A program made the translations under genes and the position numbers. This document shows positions 12,109 through 24,666 of a DNA stretch of 64,000 nucleotides, piece after piece. The stretch spans positions 681,915 to 745,914 of the forward strand of contig VFFE01007570.1 of assembly GCA_008921705.1 (NCBI GenBank), given 5' to 3'. The notes below the pieces were generated by a model that saw only the letters and a program-made list of their open reading frames with translations, was not told where the DNA came from and did not search any database. Each line of letters starts with the position of its first letter. Position 1 is the stretch's first letter. This stretch comes from Burhinus oedicnemus (taxonomy: Eukaryota; Chordata; Aves; Charadriiformes; Burhinidae).

Positions 12109-15100
12109 TCAGTTAGCTCCCTGGAAGAATGGAATAAATACAGATTATTCCCCTGTATACAAGTTGTGGCTGCAAGTGCTGCTAACTTATTCAGGGCTCC
12201 CTAGTGAATAAAAACATCCCAACATAAATTTACTGTGTATTATTCATGCTACATTTTAAGTTTTCAATCTGTCATGTCAACTGCTTTAAATCATATCTAA
12301 ACCGATGTGCTAAACAGACGTCACTTTTAAACAAAAGGAAGTAAATTAAAGAACATCTTGCTGTACAACAGACATTTGTTTTGTATATTCATTTTTCAAG
12401 GACTTCATTTCTGGATCAAGAGAGATAGAAGGTTGACAGAGAAGCAACTGATAATGCAAACTATTTTTTGCAGATCAATTTTACCTCCTAACTAGTAATA
12501 CTGTTGTGCTCAACAATTCAGCCTCAGTGATAAAATCTGACTATTCCCAGATCACAAAGTACTTATCATGTCTAAAAGGTAAATATGCTTTATTAACACA
12601 ATTGTTTCTGCTTCTAGATTTTGAAACCTCTCCTGATAGCTGAAGATGAAATTCATATGACGTTAGTAAAAGTCTTTGGCCAACAAGCTCATGGGAATCA
12701 ACAGCAAGTTACAAAAATGAATCAGTGAACTTCCCATCGTAAAAGATTATGTGTGCTGAGCACTAAAGAAACACTGGAGAAGTAAAAAACAGCAAACCAA
12801 ACATTACCAAGTTCAGTGTCATATGTGAGGGAATAAAGGTGTGGAAGTAGCAGTAAGGGCTATTCTTTAAGTGTAAGGCAGTGAACTAAAGCAGTGATCT
12901 AGCTGCTTTCATTCTTCAATGGGACAATGCTGCCTCCACATTCTCTGATGCTGTAACTACATTGCAGAGGTGACAATGAGATACTTGCATCAGGAGGTCT
13001 TCTGTATCAATAAGGCTAAATAGCTGGTACTCAGAATGCTCCAACACGAGAAGGGGTTGTTTGTGTGTTTTTTCAAGGAATTCCACTATGAAGCAAAGGT
13101 TACCAAGTTGAATCAATAAAACACTTAATCCTTGGATTAACTGAAAAGGAATACAGAAATATGAATATACAGATATCTGTTGGGAAGTGCATGAAAAGAT
13201 AGAAACAAATATAAGGAAATGGTCTTTCAAATACCCAGAACAGGCACAAATTTGCTTTGATTTGTTTTTACATTATTTGTCAAATGTTGTCTTCCAGTAT
13301 CACCAACACTAGGGCATTGACTCACATTTCAGTAACTTCAATTAAAAACCCCCAGACTATCTTAATAATAGCATGAGCAGTTAGTTGCACATTTCAAGGT
13401 CTATAAACAGTCCTCACATGCTAACACAAGATCAAGCATGATTAGAATATGGGTCTATCAAAGAGCGGTCACTAATGTGCCACTCAGACATCTCCTGAAG
13501 CAAGCAAATGAGGCAGGATTGACTGCCACGTAGGGCTCATCACACTTGGGAATAAATAAGGTACCATGGTTATCTCCAAAACTGAAGCAGTTCCCAGAAG
13601 GTAATTTTTCAAGATGATTAGGGTTGAGGTAAATCTAATCCCCATCAACATTTGATTCATAATGGCTATTTCTTTGCTTCAAACTTTAACTTCTGCAGCT
13701 CCTACCACACTGAATATTTGGGCGTAATGCAGAAGTGTGGGGTTTGGGTGTGGGCAAAATCCTTTCTGCTCATCTTCAAAGAACAGAGGATGGCATTTTC
13801 GTGATGACCAGAGAAAATATGCCTGGATGGGAGACTCACAGGTCTTCAGTGGCCTTCTTTCCATGTTCCTCCCATCCATCCACACTAAGAACTGATAAGG
13901 TTCAGCTTTGGTACAAATAGGGAGAGATCAGGTCACATCTTTTGAGGAGCAAGGTACAGGGTGGTGGAAGTTTCATAAATTAAGATCTTTACAGGACATG
14001 AAGAATCTGGAATCTAAGAGATCGCTAAAACTTCATTTGAGGTTTAACCTAAAGATTAATCTAAAACTCTGACTAACACACTTTGGGGACTTGCTGTTCC
14101 GCCAGTTATGTTAAAGCATGTGCTAAAATTGACATGATTGAGAATATGTCTAAATACTGCCCTATCAGGAGTTGGTCACTGCTAAGAAAGCATGTGGGGA
14201 GGGAATGGACTAATTATGGGAAAATGCTTCCTTCAGTGGAATTCATTTTGGAAACAATAAAGTCTTTTCCATCATAGTATCAAAAGGGAGTTCCATGTTC
14301 AACCACAATGTGAGGGCAAAACTGGGAAAGCATGGATATCTCTTTACCCAGGTTAATTTTAAAAGTCTAAAGAAGACTCACTGTATTTTTGATAACTAAA
14401 ATAACCTAAACCCCTACAACTTCTCTAACCCACAACTTCAGACATGTGGGAGAGATGAGAGTATGTAGTATTTGATGGTTTACAGAAGACACTTTGAAAG
14501 GCATTATGTTTTCAAAGAAGCGTTGGATACTTTTTAAAATCAGGCAAATTTAAGGAGTTTCAAATGAGGGACTAAAATATCTATCTCTCTTCAACAGACT
14601 GTTGTCAGTAATTTTGTATTTCCTGAACTTTTCATAAACCTTATTTTGGGATCTTCCTCACTCTCATTAAAACATTTTTTCAGAGTGTCACAGTAAGGAT
14701 AATGTATAGTAATCTCTTTTAAAAACAGAGGTTAGATTTTAGTTGGTTCTTACCCTTGCTCACTGAAAATGCTGCTGATTTGCTGTTGTATATAGACAAC
14801 TGCAACAAGGCTGACTAATAGAAGCAATAATTAAAATAGCAGGTAGCATTCATTCGTTACAAAATAAATTGTACCTTTTACAATTTGTTTAGCAGAGCAA
14901 TGGAGAAAATCAGTTTGCCCACTTCCATATGGAGAAGCCTTCCTCTTCCTAATCACTGACATGCTTTCACACCCCATGGTTTGCTATAAAGCAGAATGTG
15001 TCTCTGCATTAAAGGAACTATCTCCAGCAATCCGCAAAGTAAATTATTCATTCATCATGCTTAGCTCTGTTTCAGAACAAAAGATTTTATGAGAACATAC

Positions 15101-15382
15101 CTTCACTCAGTTTCCTGGTTCTAGGGCTGTAAGACTGGACCATGTATGTCATTACTGTCATTACATGGTGGTCATTACAACATAAGGAAAAAGAAATATT
15201 CTCACAAATTCTTCAGGCAAAGAATAAAGTCTTGAGCAAGAGACATTAACCCTAAACCTGAGGCTGCTTCAAAAAGCCTTTGGAGAAAAGAAGGATAAGT
15301 TCAAAAGAAGGATGAGTTCTCTCCATCTTGGCTGGTGGTAAAATAAGCCTAAGCGCAACTCTTTGCTTGATCAACACTGAAG

Positions 15383-15408
15383 GACACTTAAAAAAAAAAA
15401 GAAGTGTC
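15383..15408. repeat. A-tract flanked by 7-bp perfect inverted repeat
   Basis: GACACTT at 15383-15389 and AAGTGTC at 15402-15408 flank an 11-A run. It is a small hairpin with an all-A loop and has no obvious role. Confidence 0.6.
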
Positions 15409-16538
15409 AAGGGTCAAGACTAGCTGGGTCTTTCATCTTCATCCCTGATCTTCTCCATTGATTTGCCCACTTGAAATACCTACTGCAGGATAATGACTGG
15501 TCCCCTAGAGGTATAAATGATTTTAAGATGTGAAGGCTGCTGCACCTCACCTTCCTCTTAAAAAAAAGGAAAAAATAAAGAAAAAAAAGGGTCCTTGAAT
15601 CAGATGACTTGTTGACAGCAAACATGGTATTTGGATTACGAGCACATCAGAGAAACACATCAGTGAGTTTTGCCTTAGGAAATGTGGAAGGTAAATATGT
15701 AACCATACAGCACTGCTTTCCAGCAGAGTGAAGCATTAGGTATTCAGCACTAGTTAAAACAAGCTGATGTTTGGTGCTAAACATCAACAGCTGGTCACTT
15801 ACTGCACTGCAAGCTCCAATACAACCAACTGTATGTGCTCAGCTAGCATGCAAGATTCTGAATAGGAAAACTTTCCCATTTAAAGTACATCTAAATGGAC
15901 CCTGAGGAGAGAGAAAGAAACAAAAACTGAAAAAGGAGAAAAATGGATACAGGAAGCATGAGCTTCTCTCCCACTCCAAGCAGACACCTTTTTTCTGATG
16001 TGGTTCAGCACTAAGAAGAGAGGTGAGTGTCCCTGCTGATAGAAATCTGTGCTGGCAACACAAAATCCTGGAGTGTCCTGATGCAAGACCATTGCTAATT
16101 AATGCCTTTGCCTGAAGAAGCGTATTTGTTATTGCTGAATACTCCCAATGAACTGTGTTTCCAGAATGCCTGACAACAGCACAAACAGCAGACCGTCTCC
16201 ATGCCTAAAATTTAAGTAACCTTTATTATACACTTTAATACTAGTCTTTTCTATCCACCTAAGTGAATAAGAAGGATTAACTGTTACTAATACGGGTCCA
16301 TGAAGAGAAACAGAATTTTTTCCCCAAGCTACAAGACATTGGAAGAGAGAGCAAGAAGAAAAACAATTAAAGTGTTGAAGTTAATTCTGTGATTGAGCTT
16401 ATAAAAATGCTCAGACAGTTATGACAGTCCATGCTCAGGACTTCAGATACTGTGTTTCATGTCAAAAAGGATCACTCAGAATCATTTTACAAAACCTTTA
16501 CCTGTTTGGAAATGTGGAGACGGCTGACTATTACAGGT

Positions 16539-16579
16539 CCTTTTTTTTTTTTAATTTCTTTCTTTTTTTTTTTCCCCCT
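16539..16579. repeat. Poly-T / pyrimidine tract
   Basis: T-runs separated by AA and C, ending in CCCCC. It is a simple polypyrimidine tract on the plus strand. Confidence 0.8.
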
Positions 16580-18469
16580 CTGGGTCAAGCATCATTCTGT
16601 TAGCTTGAAAAATTATCATAAGTGGTGGACAAATAAAATATTTTTTCTAAAGAAAAAAATCAACAATAGTTAGATTGAGAAAGTTCATGCAGGAACTGAT
16701 ATAAATTATGCTGGCCAAAAGTTAAACAACTCTCTCCTATTGTAACTGGAAATTGAAACTAAAATCAGAACAGTAATTTCCTGGTAGGAAGGGAGTGAAT
16801 TTAGACCAACTTAGATAGGAAAAAAACTCTTAGAGTGGTTTAAATAAAATGTCGCCTACAACATCATTAGAAACACAGTTGACAACATTTTCATGATTTA
16901 TTAACTTTCATATGGCAATGGCTGCTTATTCAAAGACAAGTTGCATAATCAAAATACCCACAGCATATTTTGGCTCCAGAGGTTTCCAAAATTCATTTAC
17001 TTACTTTGATTCTCAAGTAGTTTTTGCCTTTCCACTTCTCAGGTCATAGATACAAGTGAGCAGGATAAGTCCACACTGTTTCCTTATAGGGTATTATGTC
17101 TGGAATGCCTCTACTTCTTGGGAACGAGGTGAATGAATGAGAAAAGCGAGAGGCTGAACTCAGTTACAACGTTAACTGAAAAGAGAACATCGTTCCAAAA
17201 TCTAAACCCCATCTAAAATACTGAGGGATTTTAATTTCTTTTGTATTTTTACCAGTGTTACCAGCTGTACTTTTGCACTGTAAAATTATTTTGAAGCCAA
17301 AGCAGAAGATAAAATTATAAGATAAATGCTAAAATTAAAACAAAGAAGCCCTAGAGATCTACTAAGAAAGTCAATTGTTAAGAGCCTCCCTTGTAGTATT
17401 GACAAGTAAATTGTTCCCAGCAAGTTTGCCAAACTGCTCATATGCTTTCATTCATGCAAACAGAGCCTTCCCCCAGCGTAAACTGCAAAGTACAGTGCAC
17501 AGGCATACTCGGGCATATTTGATCCTGCTTTCCACATCCATTGCTGCATGCTTTTGTAGCTCAAGCACAATGAGTTGGGGGCCAATAGGTCTACCAGATG
17601 TGAAACCACACTTCCAAATTCCAGTAGATGCTGAACCAGAGTAAAAATTTGTCAATGTAGAAATTTTGACTGGGTCTCCATGAACTCCAAGCGTATTATG
17701 TACAACTCCTTTGACTTCTCCAGAGTTTCTTCAGTTTTACCCTTGTTGGAGCTGAAGTAGAATAAAACTTTTCCCTTTTTTTTCCCCTCCAATAGCCTAT
17801 GCTTTATTGTCTATTTTAACAAGAAGAGTACTTCCCAAAGAAGAATTCTCCTTGCATTTTTTCCATTCTTTATTTGCACAAAACAAAACATTTTCTGAAG
17901 AGTTTACATGCTTACACTGGATCTAGTTGAATAGTCTCAACACATCTGCACAGAAAGAGAAAAAACTCATTCCTATGGTAGCAAAGGTATTTTCTGTTTC
18001 TTTCTTTCTCTCAAAAACTGCCCTAGGAACCTGAATGTACTTTATTTTATGTTTTATTTTGAAAGGATGAAATCAGGAGAGAAGCAATCACAATAAGCTG
18101 TAGAAGTCTACCTCTGCCACTTACATGAAAATAAGGAGAGACAGTAATAAACTAATGTACATTAGCTCATGACCTCCCCTTTGTTTTAATCTTATATATG
18201 TAGAGGCATATAAGTATCTATCTGTCTTAAGAATTTCCTGATGCATAACAAAATCTCAAAGATCTGCAGCAACAAGAAAAATCCTGGATGCAAATTCCAG
18301 TGACTGATTTACATTCAATAGATTCCTTTTCCATTTGTTTCTCGGATTTTATTTATCGTCTTTCCTACAACTTCTACCTCATGAAGCTTTCCTTCTTTAT
18401 ATGAAAGAGAGTCACTTGAGGTCAATTGGGCTGCTAGCAAACACTCCTACCCTGGAGGTAGTGCAGTGC

Positions 18470-19076
18470 AGTATTTCCTTGGAGGGACCGCTGAGAGGAC
18501 CCTGGCTCTGGGAGTCATGCCAGGGATCAGCTTGGGCACTCCCCTTCTCTCGCTGTGCTGAGCTCACTCAGCAGAGATGCTGGCATCCTGGTGAGGGCAC
18601 AGATTGCCTTTTTCCCATGGCTTTTTCCCTGTGCAACCCAGACATAATGGGAATTGCATGGAGGCTTCTGCCCCAGCTGCAGAAGTTGCAGCTAAACAAG
18701 CACTCAGAAGTTACTCACTCAGTCACTTAATCGTGCTTAGTGGGAGGGGCAGACAATAGTCTGACCTTTACAGAGTAGCTGTCAAAAGAAGGAGATCAAA
18801 AACATCCATTTTCCAAAAACAGCGGCACAAGGATACAAAACATGCTAAGCTCCCTGTGTGGTGGACTGTGTCCTTAAGTTCTGCCAACATACGGACCACA
18901 TGTTGTTACCACTGGCAGTGTCTCCTTTCAGTCTCACCTACATCAAATCCCTCAGGCAGCGTAATAGTTTTCAAGAAGAACAGCATTTCAGGAAGATATT
19001 TTGTATACTTTAGTTATGAATGAACAGATCTTTTACTTTGAGAAGCAAGCATAAGTAAGCAACCCTGTATGCCACT
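18470..19076. other. GC-richer non-coding stretch
   Basis: 18470-18720 is clearly more GC-rich than its surroundings and leaves a 131-codon plus-strand frame (18335-18730). The translation has no recognisable domain. I treat it as fortuitous. Confidence 0.35.
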
Positions 19077-19457
19077 TTGCACAGAAAACCATGGGTGTTC
19101 CAGAAACAGAACTCTGCTGATGTCCACGGGCCACAGAGCAGTGTGGCAACATCTGTTTTGGAATCTGTGAGGGGACGCGCAACCACGCAGTGCTGGTTCC
19201 TTTCCCAATGTCACCTAATACAGATGCGTAATAACCAGCTATTACTACCACAAAGCAGCTGCTTGACGACTCTGAAACAATGCGACGGCTTCGTTGCACG
19301 TCAGAGAGGCCGGCGCAGCTCTGCACTCCAGCTTTGCTGCGGAGGCTGGGTGCCAGGAACAACTCTAACTCCAAAGGCCACAGAATTGGCTTTTCAAAGT
19401 CACAATTCATGCACATTAACTAGGAAATGTAGGAAACGACACATGCTTATCTTCTGA
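19077..19457. other. CpG-enriched patch open in frames on both strands
   Basis: Between about 19160 and 19350 I count roughly a dozen CpG dinucleotides, far more than in flanking DNA. A CRE-like CACGTCAG lies near 19298. A 126-codon plus frame and a 127-codon minus frame overlap here. Their translations match nothing I know and lack motifs, so loss of AT-rich stop codons explains them adequately. It could be a methylation-protected regulatory patch or an unrecognised GC-rich repeat. Confidence 0.3.
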
Positions 19458-21529
19458 AGACCTTCGGTGCCAAGGCATACTGATCTCTGACCTTTCTCAA
19501 TTTGTAAATTAACTGTTGGTTTTTGTTTTCCTTAAGGTTCCTTTAGGTCATGCAGGGAATGCAAGGATCTAGTCCAAAGAATATGAAGTTAATGACAGTA
19601 GCAAGCAGATATAGATAATAACGCTTTGTGACAGGGCTACTATTTTCAGAACTAACTTCAAAGCTCATCACATCTCCAAACTTTTTTTTTTTCTCTTTCA
19701 AACACATGCATAAATATATATACACACACACACAGACGGAGGAAGAAAGCTATCCAAACTTTAATGAAATGTGGCTATTTCTTTTCAGGCTAAAGAAGAA
19801 AAATATTTCTTTACTTTGTGTTTTGATATTTATCTGAGCCTCAGAGAGAGTGGATAATCAGCAGTTACGCAGAGTCTGTGGTCCCAAATATTCAAGCATC
19901 CTACTAAAATCACTGTACTTTCTGGCTGTTGTTTATTTGTAAAGATCAGGAACACAGGCGGTTTTGAAAGAAACTCCTTTTTCCTCTGCAGGGTAAGTTT
20001 CTCTGAATGCTGTTTAATGCCAAATGATTAGGGATACAGAGGCTCAACAGGGATAACACATGTTATATGACAGGAGACAAGGCGGCATTAAGCTGCCTTA
20101 TTTTCTCCATATCAAATAAACATGATTATTGCATAAAATTGATCTTAGGACACTTTTAGTGATTGATCAGTACATCTTTTTAGGATTTCAAAGGAGCCTG
20201 TTCAGATCCCATAAATAATGTTTTATTTTTAAGTCTAAGTTATTTTCCAGCTGCATTCTTCTGTGTCTGTCACTGTTCAAACATCTTATTTAGAGAGCTG
20301 AGGAAATGATAGCTCATCACATAGGTAGTCCTGTGTGTCACTTTGTTTTCCTGTCATAGATTATGTTATTGTGTACCTTACCTACTTTCAGGCAAACTTT
20401 GCTACAGTTCACACAGTGTTAACCACAGATTTCCGCAAAAACATTTTTGATCCTTCTTCACACAAATGGATAAGTATTAATTTCATGCTTTTTTTTAGAA
20501 TTTGGTAACATTACTCTTTCATGTCAGTTTTAATTTAGAATTTACCTCATGCACATATATAAATATTTTGTGAGCTTGAGACCAAATTCTATCCTTATCT
20601 GTAAAAATGAAAAAACGTTGAAGAACACAAAATGGTTCTTACTGACAAAGAATTTCTGAAATAAGCTGCAGCTTTGTGTATTGACTTTTAGTCACAAACA
20701 ATAGTAAGTGTAAGATAATTCAGCCTTTACAACCAGTACAGAAAGCTGAATCTGTCTCATTTTCAGCATTAGGCAATACACGAAACCCACCTGGGGATCC
20801 TGGGAAAGCCCATTCAACACTCACTTTCAGCTTCGTTTTGTTTTTCTCCTCCCACTGCCCGGCCTACATGAACTCTGAAGGACATACAATCCTTCTCGTT
20901 TTCCCACCTGTAACGAAGTATACCAGAGCAAAAGCCCTGCTAGAAGAACTCGGTTACAAAATCTCTCTTAACCCATTACAGCTGCAGCAGTTGCATAAAT
21001 TGGCTGTGTGCGGTGTGTTGTTTCACTTTAAATACACTCTACCTTTAGAGGTTAATCTTTAAGCTATCTTCTGTTGCCATAGGCACACTAGGTTGAACAG
21101 GCCTAGCTAAACACAAACAAGGCAAAAATAAAACATGTGAACCTGTGCCTCAAGAAAAAGACACCCTGCCTTTTCCAAGGATTCTACAGAATGAGCATTT
21201 TTGACAATATTTATATATGCTGGGTTTTCAACTCTACCTTGGACCTCCAGCGTACAACGATTCTACACATACACACCCACACTGTACACACATTGGCATA
21301 TGGTATTTACAGTACACCTTCCATATTATCATATAACTTCCTTATTTCCCACTATGAAACACCGAGAAAATTTATGCTGTGTTGCATACAGTATGCTGTG
21401 TTCAAGTGAACTTTACTACATACAAAGTTTCAAGAGCAGGTCTGTGCGAATCATTAACTTTTCAAAAAGCACCAGTTCCCTTCTGTCACTAATGACATGT
21501 GTAACAGTTTAATGTAATGCTACTTTTAA
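19458..21529. other. Non-coding sequence with short microsatellite
   Basis: A poly-T run (19682-19692) and a TATA/CA tract (19712-19735) are the only simple repeats. Nothing else is recognised. Confidence 0.45.
19712..19735. repeat. (TA)n(CA)n microsatellite
   Basis: Short TA units followed by about six CA units. Confidence 0.8.
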
Positions 21530-22260
21530 TTATCAGAGCCCTTTCTTTTAAATATCAAATTTCCCTCTCTAAATTGTCCTGAGTTCTCTTTACAGTCTCA
21601 TCTGTCACTGTAAATGTCATCACTTTATTCCTCCTTTGGATGCAGTGACAGGCCCACTCTTATCCCCAGCTTTATCTCTTTTTCCATCCTTTATTGTACT
21701 ACAAAGATCCCTCTTTCATAGTTTACAGCTGTATCCGCTTTCCACACGTGGCAAATGATTGCCTCGGTAAAGGTATTTTCTGTTTCAATCTTGCATTTTC
21801 CCAAGGGAGAACAAAAGGGACAAGCTTTCTGGAGTTGGTTTCACTGAGAAAATTGTTTAGAATTGCCTCATTCCTCAACAGATTAACGAATGCATACAAT
21901 CCCGGCTTAAGTGCTATTGTACAGCACAATTTGTCCATTATACTTTGTCCTTTCCATTTAGAAAACCCCCTCACCAATTAAAGTAATACAGCCTTCCAAT
22001 ACCTGCTCCCAATTAAATCTGAGCTGTATTACCTGCCTTGATGCAGCTGGTCACAGATTCCTACCACTTACTAGCATTCATTAGTCCTATTCATTATAAA
22101 GGGGCTGGTGGCAGGAATTCAAGCTACTGGCTTTATTCAGGGGCCATCAAAATTATCAGCTTTCAGCACAAGGCCCCAATAAGAACAGGATTAAATGGAG
22201 GGAGAGGGAATTCATACAGTAGCGAAATGTCATTGTTTCTACTTTGCTCATGTCTGTTCT
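21530..22260. promoter_or_regulatory. Candidate conserved non-coding element
   Basis: A repeat-free, compositionally balanced block with dense developmental-type motifs. There is an NKX-type CTTAAGTG near 21906-21913. A 15-bp inverted repeat ATTGT-ACAGC-ACAAT at 21916-21930 carries SOX-like half sites. Several ATTA/AATTA cores lie near 21930-22015, and a CAGCTG E-box lies near 22042. The texture resembles long-range enhancers in gene deserts. Conservation is inferred, not seen; alignment with other amniotes is needed. Confidence 0.25.
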
Positions 22261-23509
22261 AGCCCACTGCATCAGGAGCATCCAGTGGGTGTACAAAAGA
22301 AGACAGCTGGTCACAATTGGAAGAAAGCCTTTTCCTCGTTTGGTTTCAGCATAGCTCCTAATTTTGTTTTCCTGTGCCTCTTGCCTCCCAGCCTCCTTAC
22401 TCCAAAAGGTAGCCTATTGTCTGACCTGGAGCCTACTTACAGATGTGATCATTAACCACTTAAGGTCTGCTGCTGCAGGCTGGCCCAGTACAGTATAAAC
22501 ACATTGTTTTGCTTACTGAGATGAAAAAAAAATCTAATTTTTCTGGCAAAATCACTGAATTGTTGACGTCCCAGCGCAATGGGGCTTTTCCAGACACGTG
22601 GTGCTCCTGAGACGCTCTGCTAGGTGGTAGCATGCGGTGTGGCTAGTTGCATAGCAGGAAAAAAGTCATGTACTGCTTTTAAGTGGTTTAAGTGTCAATG
22701 CCCACTCTGTAATCAGAGCTTCCAGGATTTACTGGGTGGTAAGCAGTAGACAAGCAACTACACTATAAGCTTTGGGGCTGTCACAAGCGGGGGAATTTGG
22801 GGAGAGAGGGGGAGAATTGCTCTCACCTGGTACTCAGATGTGGCACAAAGCTGTTACGCCCCAGCTCTGCCCACTCCAAAGAGGACTGTGGCCACATTGT
22901 GACCCGCTGCTGGCCCAGCTGAGGATGGTGCAAGTAGGAAGATTAAAAAGAGAGGGGAAACAATAATATTACTTGTGAATGTAGTGAATGGAGAGGCTTG
23001 AAAAACTCAATCTAGCCCATTTTCGGACCAATTTTAAACTAATTCTTTACTGCAAACACTCATCTCTTATCAAGGATCAGCAACATATGCATATCCATAG
23101 CATTTTTTTAAGGTGGTGGAGGATGTATATTAGTGTTTTCCTCTCAATTAACTTCTAGGCAATTTTCCCAGCTAAATACATAACATCTTTGGCAACTTGC
23201 CAACCAAAACCTTAAGACCCAACACTAAATTCTGTACTTATACAGGCAGCTTAGATTTTCATGCGGTGAACTGGCAGAATGCCAGTAACTCCCACCATAA
23301 ACCTAGCAGTAGGAACACTATATATTTTTTTTATCAAGAAACTCGACTTTACTTTTCCAAGACCACTTGAAAACTGCACCATTTTAATGTTCCTTTAGCA
23401 CAAAATAAAAGAAAGATTTAACCTGCTATGAAATTAACCCAATTAGCCATTTATTTCATGTAACCTTACACTTCTGATGGCATTAAATCAAACACACCAA
23501 CATGTGGAA
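22261..23509. other. Non-coding sequence, no feature recognised
   Basis: Contains a GC-richer patch (22560-22960) with no identifiable repeat or coding homology. Confidence 0.4.
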
Positions 23510-23524
23510 TTTTTTTTTTTTTTT
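23510..23524. repeat. Poly-T run
   Basis: Fifteen consecutive T. Confidence 0.9.
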
Positions 23525-23716
23525 GTAAGTTATGGTAATTACACGCTGCACGCTAGACAATAAATTTCTCACTAGCCTTTTGCCCTGTTCTTTCTCTCTG
23601 GAAGAAGATTATTAGAACAGAAACATTTCAAGACCCCTCCTCATATTCCTCCTCTAACACTGTATTGGAACAAGACAGAATATTTATGCACTTAAAGGAA
23701 AAAACAGAGAAAAATA

Positions 23717-23760
23717 GGAGGGGGGGGGGAGAAAAAAAGAAAAAAGAAAAAAGAAAAAAT
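23717..23760. repeat. Polypurine tract (G10 then GAAAAAA repeats)
   Basis: An uninterrupted purine run with a G10 block followed by tandem GAAAAAA-like units. It is a candidate for triplex (H-DNA) formation. Confidence 0.8.
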
Positions 23761-23884
23761 ATTTCCAAAAGGCTGGCTTTTAGGCACGATAAACTGAAGT
23801 GCTGGTGAGATTGGGCTCTATTTGCTGTCCTGGTCATTTGACACAGGTCATGTACCGGAGGCCACTGTTTGCTGGATGCTATAC

Positions 23885-23908
23885 TTTTTTTCTTTTTTTT
23901 TTTTTTTT
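23885..23908. repeat. Poly-T run
   Basis: Two T blocks split by one C, followed by G5. Confidence 0.85.
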
Positions 23909-24219
23909 GGGGGTGGGCAGAAAGAAAACCCAGTTCACGTAAAACCTGGCAATAACTCAGAATCAGAATCCTCAAATTTCTCTCTGCCACATCCACAAAC
24001 AGAGAAGCCCAAGATCTATGTGTGGCACACCTGCTCCACTGCTGCTCCTGGAGCAGGGTGTTCCCTCATGCCCCAGCCCTCCTGGCAACACCTTTTGTAG
24101 CCAGGTTGCCTCTGCTGTTGCCCTGTGCTTGCCAGCAGGCCCCTTCATATGCTGGTGCCATTTTGTCCCATTTTCAGACCGTCTTAGAAGCGGGTTTATC
24201 CCAGAGGAGAGGGCAGAGG

Positions 24220-24560
24220 GTGCTCCGAGATGGCAGCCGCCCTCCACCGGTCCCGGGGGCCTGTCAGCAGCTCCCCGCATGGCCTGTGTGTTGGGTGCCC
24301 CCTGAGAGGGAGCAGGGGCAGCGCCTCCACCACGGAGCGGCATCCCCGCCGCACGCCGTGCCTGCGCGCAGCCCTGGCAGGAAGACTGTCAGCAGCATAT
24401 TGGATATCCTCACAAAGCAGAGAGAGTGCCCTCCCTGGTTCTGTTTAGATATCTTCCGTGGGGCCTACTTTCAAGGATGGCTCTGACTTCTGACCCTGCC
24501 GCAGATGGCGTAACTGTTGCCTTGGCAGGCTGCCACGCACTTCCGGTTTCCAGTCTCACG
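24220..24560 (+). promoter_or_regulatory. Candidate CpG-rich TATA-less promoter
   Basis: A small GC-rich island in AT-rich DNA. From 24230 to 24370 I count about 13 CpG. Two YY1-type motifs are in plus orientation: GAGATGGCAGCCGCC near 24227 and CAGATGGCG near 24502. An ETS/GABP-type CACTTCCGG lies at 24539-24547. An NRF1-like palindrome CTGCGCGCAG lies near 24362. No TATA box is seen. This combination is typical of CpG-island promoters, and YY1 orientation would suggest rightward transcription towards the gap at 24647. No coding exon follows that I can identify. The 154-codon frame at 24022-24486 looks like a by-product of GC content. An unrecognised GC-rich repeat is the main alternative. 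Confidence 0.35.
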
Positions 24561-24613
24561 TTCTCTTCCCTTTACAACGTGGGTAACCCTGCTCCCTGCT
24601 CGTAATGTCTCCT

Positions 24614-24615
<2 letters not shown>

Positions 24616-24646
<31 letters not shown>

Positions 24647-24666
24647 NNNNNNNNNNNNNNNNNNNN
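24616..24666. other. Poly-T run ending in assembly gap
   Basis: A run of 31 T (24616-24646) is followed by 20 N (24647-24666). The gap size is probably nominal. Sequence is lost here, possibly more of the GC-rich patch immediately to the left. Confidence 0.95.

Larger units (their letters stand above)
12109..18469. other. Non-coding sequence, no gene recognised
   Basis: AT-rich DNA with a few homopolymer tracts. A poly-A hairpin at 15383-15408 and a T/C tract at 16539-16579 are listed separately. Open stretches (for example at 15839-16092 and 17375-17655) do not resemble proteins I know. Confidence 0.45.

Noticed and set aside
15245..15260. Telomere-like repeat (TTAACCCTAAACC)
   Set aside because: Barely two imperfect units; chance occurrence.
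24022..24486. 154-codon plus-strand open frame
   Set aside because: It lies in GC-rich DNA where stop codons are rare. The translation is low in recognisable motifs and overlaps open frames in two other phases. Better explained by composition.
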